IMG/VR virus record: IMGVR_UViG_3300007871_000061
Location: 1 to 40,592 of that record
Strand: one strand, 5' to 3'
Origin: a virus
DNA length: 40,592 bases
Shown here: positions 5,714 to 12,232 of the stretch, in pieces
Layout of the letters: the number at the start of each line of letters is the position of its first letter
Numbering within the stretch: the stretch's first letter is position 1
Notes under the pieces: generated by a model
Databases searched by the model: none
What the model was told of the DNA's origin: nothing
The model's input: the letters and a program-made list of their open reading frames with translations, nothing else
Position numbers and translations under genes: made by a program

Positions 5714-5732
5714 AGCGCAACCCCTTTGCGCT
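5714..5732 (+). other. Hairpin ahead of the terminator
   Basis: AGCGCAA (5714-5720) pairs with TTGCGCT (5726-5732) around a 5-nt loop in the untranslated tail of the repressor transcript. No T-run follows; it may protect the RNA end or act with the terminator just downstream. Confidence 0.4.
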
Positions 5733-5741
5733 AATCCCCTT

Positions 5742-5765
5742 AACCCGCTTCGGCGGGTTTTTTTT
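5742..5765 (+). terminator. Intrinsic terminator after the repressor gene
   Basis: AACCCGC-TTCG-GCGGGTT forms a 7-bp stem with a stable tetraloop, followed by eight T. It separates the repressor transcript from the recombination genes downstream. Confidence 0.9.
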
Positions 5766-5786
5766 GTAAATATATTTTTTCTTCGG

Positions 5787-5815
5787 TTGCCACGAATTTA
5801 AGCCGCTCTTATACT
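5787..5815 (+). promoter_or_regulatory. Promoter for the recombination genes
   Basis: TTGCCA (5787-5792) and TATACT (5810-5815) are exactly 17 bases apart. The predicted start near 5822 is only two bases before the ATG at 5824, so the transcript may be leaderless. No operator of the TAAGT type is seen here. Confidence 0.65.
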
Positions 5816-5823
5816 GGCCTCAG

Positions 5824-6114
5824 ATGGACGACGACGAATATTTCTACTACCACGCTTACGAAGACATGAAAGACGCTCAACAGGAACAAGTCAACGTCAT
5901 GGCTGAACGGCTGCTGGTGGACTATTGGCAGGATATTGGAACCATACAAGAAGCAATAAAAGAGGGGCTATCAGAAAATGACACATACGCGTTACTGCTG
6001 GTTAAGTATCACAAAGAAAACAATCTTGAAGCGGCGGGAGACATTACGTTATCGCTCATCCATCGCTATCTGCTTAGTTGCGCAAACCAAGAGGCCGAAA
6101 ATAAACTGACATGA
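5824..6114 (+). CDS. Acidic hypothetical protein, 96 aa
   Basis: The protein is acidic and helical, beginning MDDDEYFYYHAYEDM; I recognise no family. No Shine-Dalgarno precedes the ATG and the promoter places the RNA start almost at the ATG, so leaderless translation is plausible, as for lambda cI from PRM. It overlaps the Rad52-like gene by 4 bases (ATGA) and is probably its partner or a nuclease inhibitor; that role is only inferred from position. Confidence 0.75.
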   Translation: MDDDEYFYYHAYEDMKDAQQEQVNVMAERLLVDYWQDIGTIQEAIKEGLSENDTYALLLVKYHKENNLEAAGDITLSLIHRYLLSCANQEAENKLT

Positions 6115-6902
6115 CAACAGAAACCGATAATCTATATCTATGGGGCCAGGTCGAAGGCACCGACCCGAAATATGCAAAGCCTGTTAAGTATGGCGCGCAC
6201 CACTTCACCGCGATAGACGCGTACTACCAGATCAAGACGGCCACGGAAATGTGGGGCCCGTATGGTATCGACTGGGGATTGATTGATACCGTGTATCACC
6301 CTGTACCCAATACCCCGCTGATGCACCTGTCAGCAAAGTTTAAATACCCGCATGGCAAGTTTGAGATATCGACGGCCATCATGGTTGTCAGCAGCAAGGG
6401 TATCTATGATGATGATTTTGCCAAAAAGGCTGAAACTGACCTGATCACCAAAAGCCTGTCCCGCCTGGGCTATAACGCCGACGTGTTCATGGGTAAGTTT
6501 GACGACAATAAATACGTGCAGGAGCAGGCCGACAAGTTCACCGAGACGTTTACCCCGGAACAGAAAGAGAAATTCGACGAGCTTCTGGCCAGCAACAACG
6601 CGATTGAGTACTACGTGTTTATTAATTCGCTCGACGGCCAGGTATGGGCTGATCTGTACAATTCATTCCCGAAGGGCCAGAAAGTCAAAATGAAGGCCGT
6701 AGCGACCCGTCTGGAAAAAAAGGGGCAGAATGAAATGGACGAACGCATCTGCCAGATGGTAGAGCGTATCGACGCCGCAGACTCTTCCGGGCTCTTAGAA
6801 TTGGTCGACGAGCTGAGCGTGGAGGTCACGGCAATGATGAAAGACCGTCTGACCACTGAGCAGCTATTCCAGATGAGTGAAGTATTTAAATCAGCAGCTT
6901 AA
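6111..6902 (+). CDS. Rad52/Sak-type single-strand annealing protein, 263 aa
   Basis: Residues 28-135 fit the Rad52-like annealing fold of phage recombinases: FTAIDAYYQIKTATEMWGPYGIDWG, then a beta section, then FAKKAETDLITKSLSRLGYNADVFMGKFDDNKYV. The last block (A-TDA-KKSLS-LGF-ADV-MG-DD-YV) is the most typical part. The C-terminal 120 residues are acidic helices. Such proteins anneal complementary strands in phage recombination, usually with SSB. The phage's SSB-like protein is in the early minus-strand operon. RecT/Erf alternatives fit less well. Confidence 0.7.
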   Translation: MTTETDNLYLWGQVEGTDPKYAKPVKYGAHHFTAIDAYYQIKTATEMWGPYGIDWGLIDTVYHPVPNTPLMHLSAKFKYPHGKFEISTAIMVVSSKGIYDDDFAKKAETDLITKSLSRLGYNADVFMGKFDDNKYVQEQADKFTETFTPEQKEKFDELLASNNAIEYYVFINSLDGQVWADLYNSFPKGQKVKMKAVATRLEKKGQNEMDERICQMVERIDAADSSGLLELVDELSVEVTAMMKDRLTTEQLFQMSEVFKSAA

Positions 6903-6906
6903 AGCT

Positions 6907-6985
6907 TTAGCTTGGCTTAACTTTTGTGGTATAGTCTTAAGTAGGACAACCCTAGCAAGGACGCTATTTATATCAACTACTTAAG
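6907..6985 (+). promoter_or_regulatory. Promoter with paired repressor half-sites
   Basis: TTAGCT (6907-6912), 17 bases, then an extended -10 TGG-TATAGT (6927-6935). CTTAAGTAG (6936-6944) lies at the predicted start and its exact inverse CTACTTAAG at 6977-6985, 9 bp each with 32 bases between. Both contain the TAAGT/ACTTA half of the CI/Cro operator. A repressor dimer pair or loop could shut this promoter, which serves the paralogue pair and probably xis and int. Confidence 0.6.
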
Positions 6986-6998
6986 AAGAGACTTAAAT

Positions 6999-7493
6999 AT
7001 GACTCCACAATTTGATTTTACCGTAGACATTAAGCCCCGACTGGGCATGACTGGGCTGGCTTTTCCGAGAGATGAATGCGCAATGATTAACGTCAAGTCA
7101 GCGTATGCAGGCAAAACTAGCAAAAGCGTATCAATGCAAATTCAGATTCGCGTCAATGAGCCGGTAATGAAGCAAGCCGGTATCAACATCGGCGATATGG
7201 TAATCGCCAGAATGTCAGCCTGCGGCAAAGCGATGCAAGTCGAAAAGGCATCAGCAGGCTATAAAGTTGTACCCTACGGAGACAATAGCCCCGAAACCTC
7301 ACAAGCATTAAAAGGCAAACCAAGTAAATCGACGATTAAAATGACGATTCCCCCGGAAGAACACCGACGCGTTAAGGCCGCAAAAGTAAACGGCGACATT
7401 GATGTTTACGACGTAATAGAGATACACAAGGGCGATAAGGACTCAAAAGGCTCTTTCATTATTGACACAACCTTATTGTTAAACAAAAAGTAA
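6999..7493 (+). CDS. Unrecognised protein A of a paralogous pair, 164 aa
   Basis: I do not recognise the family. Residues 48-82 (IQIRVNEPVMKQAGINIGDMV-ARMSACGKAMQVEK) align well with residues 24-58 of the next gene's product. Pattern GI-IGD-V followed by a short strand is reminiscent of AbrB/SpoVT swapped-hairpin domains, but this is weak. The second half is Lys-rich and polar. The ATG has AAGAAGAG 9 bases upstream. It is the first gene of a transcript with phage-operator half-sites at its start, leading to the excisionase and integrase, so a role in lysogeny or integration is possible. Confidence 0.75.
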   Translation: MTPQFDFTVDIKPRLGMTGLAFPRDECAMINVKSAYAGKTSKSVSMQIQIRVNEPVMKQAGINIGDMVIARMSACGKAMQVEKASAGYKVVPYGDNSPETSQALKGKPSKSTIKMTIPPEEHRRVKAAKVNGDIDVYDVIEIHKGDKDSKGSFIIDTTLLLNKK

Positions 7494-7512
7494 ACTATTT
7501 TAGGTATTTCTA

Positions 7513-8001
7513 ATGTTTAAATGGCTTAATGATAAATGCGTGGCGGTAACTGTTTCACGGGAAACTTTTACAAAGATACATATAATTATTCGGATTCAAG
7601 ACAGCGTTATGAAAGACTCCGGCCTGAGAATTGGTGACAAAGTTGCAGTTAAACTTTCCTCGTGCGGTACTGCTTTACAGCTACTACGCGAGGGCACCAT
7701 TAATAGGCCAGGCAAGGGTCGAAAAATAATGCCTCTCAAATCCGGTATGAAAGCCAACTTGAGCAAAGGTAAACATTGGGCAGGTAAGCTTACTTTTTCG
7801 CTTCTGAGCGAAGACCTACAAGGTCTCACAGTAAGCAGCGACATGCCTTATATTTGCCTGGACATGATAGACGGGGGCCACGGCAACCTGATCATAGACA
7901 TGCTCGATATTTTTAAACCATTAAATATCGGAACACCTAATGAACCTGTTAACTTTCAACGACGCGGCGAGCATCTGCCAGTGCTCTGTGAAGACACTTA
8001 A
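7513..8001 (+). CDS. Unrecognised protein B of a paralogous pair, 162 aa
   Basis: This product shares with its upstream neighbour the core R-[IV]-x-[DE]-x-VMK-x-[AS]-G-x-x-IGD-x-V-x-x-[KR]-x-S-x-CG-x-A-x-Q (residues 27-56), while the flanks differ, so the two arose by an old tandem duplication. The middle is basic (RPGKGRKIMPLKSGMKANLSKGKHW), suggesting nucleic-acid binding. Its last 62 bases overlap the excisionase-like gene. No enzymatic motif is visible and no function can be named. Confidence 0.75.
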   Translation: MFKWLNDKCVAVTVSRETFTKIHIIIRIQDSVMKDSGLRIGDKVAVKLSSCGTALQLLREGTINRPGKGRKIMPLKSGMKANLSKGKHWAGKLTFSLLSEDLQGLTVSSDMPYICLDMIDGGHGNLIIDMLDIFKPLNIGTPNEPVNFQRRGEHLPVLCEDT

Positions 8002-8230
8002 GAGAGCAGCCGCAAACAAATGCCTGCGAGTTGTCCGGCTCGGTTCCGGTGCAAGATCGGACAGAATACACCCGGACGACTTGCAGGCTTACATTGACGA
8101 CCTAAGAGGGCTAAACACATGGCAGTCAAAAAGAACGGTAAGACCTATCAAATCAGATTCAACCATAACGGGCAGCAAATTAAATTCTCTGCTGGCAAAG
8201 GGGCCACAAAAGAGCAGGCAGAAGAGTTAG
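7940..8230 (+). CDS. xis: Excisionase-like HTH_17 protein
   Basis: Residues 4-55 form an HTH_17/excisionase domain: LTFNDAASICQCSVKTLKRAAANKCLRVVRLG, then SDRIHPDDLQAYIDDL. The domain needs the start at 7940, so it truly overlaps the preceding gene by 62 bases. The frame continues 112 bases into the integrase gene, giving a basic Ser/Lys tail that may be non-conserved. Overlap of xis with int, directly upstream of it, recalls lambda. It likely steers the integrase to excision; the plus-strand HTH_17 gene at 1.97 kb is a rival candidate. Confidence 0.75.
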   Translation: MNLLTFNDAASICQCSVKTLKRAAANKCLRVVRLGSGARSDRIHPDDLQAYIDDLRGLNTWQSKRTVRPIKSDSTITGSKLNSLLAKGPQKSRQKS

Positions 8231-9117
8231 AGCTACTAAAGCGCAAAGAGCTGCGCGACATTGACAATGGATTAATTCCAGACAAGAGCATTGAAGACGC
8301 TCTGATTAAATGGCTTGAAGAATATGTTCCACACCTGGCCGGTGCATCAAAGTACTATTCTCACGCAAGGGCAATCGAGCCTTACATTGTAAACAAACCG
8401 ATGAAGGATATTTATAGAGTTGCGGGAATGATGAAGCGAGATATGCAGCACAAGGGATTAGCCAACGCGACAATTAACCGCAGGCTTTCCGTGCTAAAGC
8501 GTGTTGCTTCACTGGCATTTTCAGAATGGAGGTGGCTGAATGAGTCACCGTATAAAAAGATAGAGTCTTTAGCAGAGAATAACGCTAGAGACACTGTGTT
8601 GACTATGGCGGAAGTGGAGAAATTAGCCGACTGTGCGCCGACCGCTTTCGTTGCTGACTTGATAAAGTTTGCGGCGTGTACTGGCTTGCGGCGTGCAGAG
8701 ATATGGCGGCTTGATGATGATTCATTGAGGGGCACTGATTTGCACGTCAAGGGCAAGGGGCACCGTAATCGAACTATCCCCCTGCATTCTGAGCAAGCAG
8801 CGTTTGTGCGCAAGTGGGTGCCGATAGGGCTCACGAATGAGATGGCTATGCGCTACTTTCGGATGGCCCGACATAAGGCCGACATGGAGTATGTCAACTT
8901 TCACGACTTGCGGCATACGTTTGGTACATGGCTGGCCCAGGACAAACAGGCGACTCATGTCATTATGCGCCTGATGGGGCATACGACTGTGCAGATGGCT
9001 AACCGGTATATCAGTCTATGCACTGATGATCTGCGCGAAGCCATGCCTAAGATGCCGACAACCTCGCCCGAAAATCGTACCGGCAATGCTCGAAAGAAGT
9101 TTAAGGTGGTTAAGTAA
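8119..9117 (+). CDS. int: Tyrosine integrase, 332 aa
   Basis: The layout is an N-terminal arm-binding-type domain (1-55), core-binding helices (57-150) and a catalytic domain with all residues in place: Arg191 (TGLRRAE), Lys213, His262 and Arg265 (HDLRHT), His288 (LMGHTT) and Tyr297 (ANRY). Start at 8119 has AAGAGGGC at 8104-8111. Its 3' end is 20 bases from a tRNA-Cys-like attP core, so site-specific integration into a tRNA-Cys gene is expected. A 20-base segment of its 3' coding end is repeated beyond attP. It is the last gene of the plus-strand integration operon. Confidence 0.95.
   Translation: MAVKKNGKTYQIRFNHNGQQIKFSAGKGATKEQAEELELLKRKELRDIDNGLIPDKSIEDALIKWLEEYVPHLAGASKYYSHARAIEPYIVNKPMKDIYRVAGMMKRDMQHKGLANATINRRLSVLKRVASLAFSEWRWLNESPYKKIESLAENNARDTVLTMAEVEKLADCAPTAFVADLIKFAACTGLRRAEIWRLDDDSLRGTDLHVKGKGHRNRTIPLHSEQAAFVRKWVPIGLTNEMAMRYFRMARHKADMEYVNFHDLRHTFGTWLAQDKQATHVIMRLMGHTTVQMANRYISLCTDDLREAMPKMPTTSPENRTGNARKKFKVVK
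9063..9082 (+). repeat. 20-bp direct repeat, copy 1 (inside int 3' end)
   Basis: This 20-bp segment, CTCGCCCG...CGTACCG, is repeated exactly at 9260-9279, 197 bp downstream on the other side of attP. Here it is coding. Confidence 0.95.
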
Positions 9118-9135
9118 ATGTATGATTATAAAGGT

Positions 9136-9178
9136 GAGGCGGAAGGGAGAATCGAACTCCCGTACACGGATTTGCAAT
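9136..9178. other. attP: attP core: 3' half of tRNA-Cys(GCA), minus sense
   Basis: Read on the minus strand this is the tRNA-Cys 3' half: anticodon loop TTGCAAA (plus 9171-9177), stem TCCGT, variable loop, T-arm GGGAG-TTCGATT-CTCCC (plus 9045-offset: 9145-9161), acceptor TTCCGCC (plus 9138-9144) and discriminator T (9137). The 5' side is missing: bases past 9178 do not pair with the anticodon stem and there is no D-arm. This is the usual attP of phages that integrate into the anticodon-to-3'-end part of a tRNA gene and restore it. CCA is not fully matched, so identity ends near 9136. Confidence 0.85.
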
Positions 9179-9211
9179 GCGCCCCCGTCCGTATTATACA
9201 CAACATGTAGT

Positions 9212-9253
9212 GGACTGGAAGACCTTAAACCGCAATAACTAGACTGGACTGGA
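9212..9253. repeat. Three ACTGGA repeats beside attP
   Basis: ACTGGA occurs at 9214-9219, 9243-9248 and 9248-9253, within 45 bases of the attP core. Short repeats in this place are candidates for integrase arm-type or excisionase sites; no proof from sequence alone. Confidence 0.4.
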
Positions 9254-9258
9254 CAGTG

Positions 9259-9300
9259 ACTCGCCCGAAAATCGTACCGAAAAAAAACCGGGCGAGTTTT
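9259..9300 (+). terminator. Intrinsic terminator after integrase, containing repeat copy 2
   Basis: ACTCGCCCG (9259-9267) pairs with CGGGCGAGT (9289-9297) and T's follow. The 5' arm and loop are the second copy (9260-9279) of the 20-bp repeat from the int 3' end. The 21-nt loop is A-rich. It separates int from the convergent virion operon. Confidence 0.65.
9260..9279 (+). repeat. 20-bp direct repeat, copy 2 (beyond attP)
   Basis: Exact copy of 9063-9082, non-coding here. The pair brackets the attP core and the ACTGGA repeats. Confidence 0.95.
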
Positions 9301-9313
9301 GGGCGAGGCTGCT

Positions 9314-9640
9314 TTATTGGCACAATTCCTGATTTGAATATGTAAACAACTCACAGGCCGGTGAAGTCTCGCCACCTTCATAGATTGAATAAACACAAAC
9401 AACGTAGTCTACTTCTACCCCTGCTGGTATCTCAGCAACAAATTTAAGGTGTAACTGGCTTGATACCCCGTTATAGGGAATGATGCTTTCTGTTACCGGC
9501 CCAACATAAAGCTCAATTATCTCTACCCGTAACGATTGGATATTAGCTGCTGGCGGGATAATCAGCGTTATATTTTGTAATGCAAAAGCGTTACAAGAAA
9601 AGAGCAATAAAACGATTAATAGGCTATTCAATATACTCAT
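9314..9640 (-). CDS. Small exported protein, 108 aa
   Basis: The first 21 residues (MSILNSLLIVLLLFSCNAFA) are a clear Sec signal: hydrophobic core then Ala-x-Ala; a Cys at residue 16 could instead serve as a weak lipobox. The mature part is beta-rich with four Cys (VVCVY, SPACELF, ELCQ) and resembles a fibronectin-type fold ending in TYS. Start at 9640 is chosen for the signal peptide; a longer frame begins inside the upstream gene. As last gene of the virion operon it could be a moron acting in the envelope. Function unknown. Confidence 0.65.
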   Translation of the reverse strand: MSILNSLLIVLLLFSCNAFALQNITLIIPPAANIQSLRVEIIELYVGPVTESIIPYNGVSSQLHLKFVAEIPAGVEVDYVVCVYSIYEGGETSPACELFTYSNQELCQ

Positions 9641-9684
9641 TTCTTTTGCCTTTGTATTCTGGGGGCCAGTACAGGGGTTGATTC

Positions 9685-10851
9685 TTAAAGAAGCGTTACC
9701 CACCCAGGGTAAAAGACCTTATTACCTAATACCCATTGCTCTTTCATCCAATCCATAGCCGCTCCAACATCATCAGGTATACCGTCTTCAAATACACACA
9801 CAATAAAGCCGTACATATCGTTAGGCTCAGCGAGTACATTTGAGGGCACCCACGTACCTTGCTGCACGTCCTTGCCGCCGTCAGTTCTATCTATATAAGC
9901 GTGCCAAGAATCAACATTAAACCAAGTATACAAAGGTGTTCCGGCCCAGAAATAAGAGCCATTACCATACGGCTGCTCTCTATTGAAGGGTAAGGCATTT
10001 TCTAATGTCCATATTTCAGCGGGTGACTCATCAGCGGTGCCAGCCTGCTGTATTCCCTGATTGTATACAACAGGAGGAACTGCATCGTATGCCGCATGGC
10101 CGGTGAACATGGAGGAGCTGCCTGTTGTAAAGTTTCTGAAACTTGCAAGACCGGCTGTAGTTCCTAATCCACCTTCAGCATTAAGTATATCCTGTTGAGC
10201 AAGACGTTCAGCTACGTTAATCTCACCGCGCTTTACACCGTCAACCCAGTGGCTAATATAATCACCCTCTTTAATACCACAAACAGCATAAACCTGATCA
10301 GCATTTCGGCGCATCATCGGGTCATAAGTAGGGGTTGAAAACTGCTTGCCGCTTGCCGCAGTGAACGCGGTAAAATAAGGATGTATTTTTAACTCAGGCT
10401 GATTATTAACATCATTACTGGAAAAGTAGAAACTAATAGCGCCGCCATAATAGGGATTTGGATCTAGCACAGGTTTTGTCGGATCTATCTTTGCGCGTCC
10501 AATCGCCATTATAAGAAAATCCTTATCCAGCGGTGCATCCCATGTGAACTCAGTTTCAACAGTACCACCGCCGCGCCATAACAATAGGTTGACCGACTTA
10601 CCAGGGTCGTCGCCTTCCGCTATTGACAAATCACCAGTATTGCCGGGATTAGCGGTGTCAATTACAACAGCACCCTTTTTAATATCAGTTAGCTGGGTTA
10701 TCGAGCCGCCCGTTTCTTCACATGATACAAAATGACGCAAGCAGGGAGCTGTCAGCGAGTTTTCTTGAGACATTCCAGTGTCACCAACACCCTGACCGGA
10801 TACCATCATCCTTGATTTTCTGACCCTTTTTGACTTGGCTTTAGGCGACAT
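9685..10851 (-). CDS. Putative virion/fibre-like protein, 388 aa
   Basis: A basic N terminus (KAKSKRVRKSR) is followed by a long beta-rich region without known motif. The last 45 residues (YGFIVCVFEDGIPDDVGAAMDWMKEQW--GNKVFYPGWVTL) align with the end of the next upstream gene's product, so the two share a C-terminal module. Concanavalin/LamG-like folds in fibre proteins look like this, but I cannot assign one firmly. It overlaps its neighbour by 11 bases. A role in host contact or head decoration is inferred from position. Confidence 0.65.
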   Translation of the reverse strand: MSPKAKSKRVRKSRMMVSGQGVGDTGMSQENSLTAPCLRHFVSCEETGGSITQLTDIKKGAVVIDTANPGNTGDLSIAEGDDPGKSVNLLLWRGGGTVETEFTWDAPLDKDFLIMAIGRAKIDPTKPVLDPNPYYGGAISFYFSSNDVNNQPELKIHPYFTAFTAASGKQFSTPTYDPMMRRNADQVYAVCGIKEGDYISHWVDGVKRGEINVAERLAQQDILNAEGGLGTTAGLASFRNFTTGSSSMFTGHAAYDAVPPVVYNQGIQQAGTADESPAEIWTLENALPFNREQPYGNGSYFWAGTPLYTWFNVDSWHAYIDRTDGGKDVQQGTWVPSNVLAEPNDMYGFIVCVFEDGIPDDVGAAMDWMKEQWVLGNKVFYPGWVTLL

Positions 10852-11560
10852 TTTTCCACGCGCTCCATGTCTCTTTTCTGCCCTTGCGCCAGTTCTTACT
10901 AAAATGCGCTAGAGCGCTTAACATATCACTTGGGATGCCATCCTCAAAAGCATAGATAGCAATTCCATAAGTGGCTTGATCAGCTACCGTATTGACGGTC
11001 ATTTCTAAATTCCCAATAACCCCATCAAGCGCAAGTCTGGCCGCATTTGCGGTTGATGAGTTAACGAGTGCTGGTGCGGCACCATCCACACCTTCATATG
11101 AACTAACATCGCCCGTTACAGGATTCCATGTCCCCGCTAAAAGATAATCGCCCGTGCCGGGAGTGCCGAAGGCTGCGGCTGTTTCTGGGCCTGAATCATC
11201 ATTCACAGTAAAACCAGCCCCACCGGACATCGTATACACCCTGTCATTGTTTCCGGTTATATTACCTATAGCGAAAATACCAAACGCAGATGAGGTAAAA
11301 ACCTTGAATGAATGCACAAACAGCAGGTGCTTATTCGCCACATCAAGCAGATTATAGTTTGCGCTGTTGTCGTAGTCAGAGACGAGAAGCTTAAACGCAT
11401 GTGCATCAGCCCATGTGCCACCAGCATCTGCAATTACTAGGCCGCTCATTATGTCAGTAATTGTTGTACCCGAGCCTTCATTGCAAGGGAAAAACGCTAC
11501 GCAGTTAGCGCCAAACTGTTTTTCACCGCGCAGTAATTGTTCATTAGTTAATCTTGTCAT
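10841..11560 (-). CDS. Putative virion/fibre-like protein, 239 aa
   Basis: The start at 11560 shares one base with the upstream stop (TAATG), so translation is coupled. The body is Ala/Gly/Thr-rich and beta-like, with a pattern of NEGSGTTITDIMSG near the front that is common in LamG-type lectin domains. The end (YAFEDGIPSDMLSALAHFSKNWRKGRKETWSAW) is shared with the next protein. Probably an outer virion protein; no enzymatic motif. Confidence 0.65.
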   Translation of the reverse strand: MTRLTNEQLLRGEKQFGANCVAFFPCNEGSGTTITDIMSGLVIADAGGTWADAHAFKLLVSDYDNSANYNLLDVANKHLLFVHSFKVFTSSAFGIFAIGNITGNNDRVYTMSGGAGFTVNDDSGPETAAAFGTPGTGDYLLAGTWNPVTGDVSSYEGVDGAAPALVNSSTANAARLALDGVIGNLEMTVNTVADQATYGIAIYAFEDGIPSDMLSALAHFSKNWRKGRKETWSAWKNVA

Positions 11561-12165
11561 TATTCTGCCTCTATCCAAATTGAAAACGTGCCAGCAGCGC
11601 TTCCAAGAAAGTCGAGCCTTGATAGATAATCACCTTCTGGAAATTCTTGCCATTCCGACCATAATCCACCCATAATCGTCGCGGAGACTGGATTCGATGT
11701 TTCTTGTATGATGTATTCAACATCTACCGTAGCGCTGCTTGTGGCTGTCGTTAACCATGCCCCTGCCTGCGCCTCATTCGCCGCGTCTTCAACGACTTTT
11801 ACATAGTCACCAGCAGCGCCACCGCGTACCTTTACTCTGTACCGCGACACAGCCTCGGATGGCTCCCATGTGATAGAAAACGTGTCATTGTCGGGCCAGG
11901 TTGCTGAAATCGAGTCGATGAATCGGTTATGACGAATTTTTGTGGTTGCAGCGTCGGTAATGACAACGGGTGTCGCAGAAACTCCGCCACTATTTGCTGG
12001 CCGTATTACTGCCCATGCAAGGCCGTCAAATTCATAAACGTCTTTTGTATCTGTTTCGTAACATTGGCTGCCAGCTTCAATATTTGCCGTTGGCTTGATA
12101 TCAGTACTGAGAGCCTTATACAGTTTGTGCGTTGTCGCTTTATCATTGGTTAATCCAAATGCCAT
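11560..12165 (-). CDS. Putative tail/fibre-associated protein, 201 aa
   Basis: Residues 1-60 contain CYETDTKDVYEFDGLAW, a small motif frequent in phage tail proteins (YETDTG-x-Y-W-DG-x-W). Residues 95-140 resemble a fibronectin type III strand pattern (ATWPDNDTFSITWEPSEAVSRYRVKVRGG). GGGAG lies 9 bases before the ATG at 12165. It is the first gene after a strong terminator and may be transcribed at lower level than the genes upstream. Confidence 0.65.
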   Translation of the reverse strand: MAFGLTNDKATTHKLYKALSTDIKPTANIEAGSQCYETDTKDVYEFDGLAWAVIRPANSGGVSATPVVITDAATTKIRHNRFIDSISATWPDNDTFSITWEPSEAVSRYRVKVRGGAAGDYVKVVEDAANEAQAGAWLTTATSSATVDVEYIIQETSNPVSATIMGGLWSEWQEFPEGDYLSRLDFLGSAAGTFSIWIEAE

Positions 12166-12183
12166 TTTGTTGTCTCCCGACAA

Positions 12184-12207
12184 TAAAAAAGGCCGCATAT
12201 AGCGGCC
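12184..12207 (-). terminator. Intrinsic terminator inside the virion operon
   Basis: On the minus strand GGCCGC-TATAT-GCGGCC is followed by seven T (plus-strand A-run 12184-12190). It lies between the giant internal protein gene and the fibre-like genes, splitting the operon unless Q antitermination is active. Confidence 0.85.
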
Positions 12208-12232
12208 CTGTGTCTTAGTTGTTGTTATCTGT

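Noticed and set aside
7513-8001. Paralogue pair as toxin-antitoxin system
   Set aside because: Two like-sized homologous proteins do not fit the usual toxin plus antitoxin layout; AbrB-like resemblance is too weak.
9121-9200. Possible intact tRNA gene
   Set aside because: Only the anticodon-loop-to-3'-end half is present; no D-arm or 5' acceptor strand pairs, so it is an att site.
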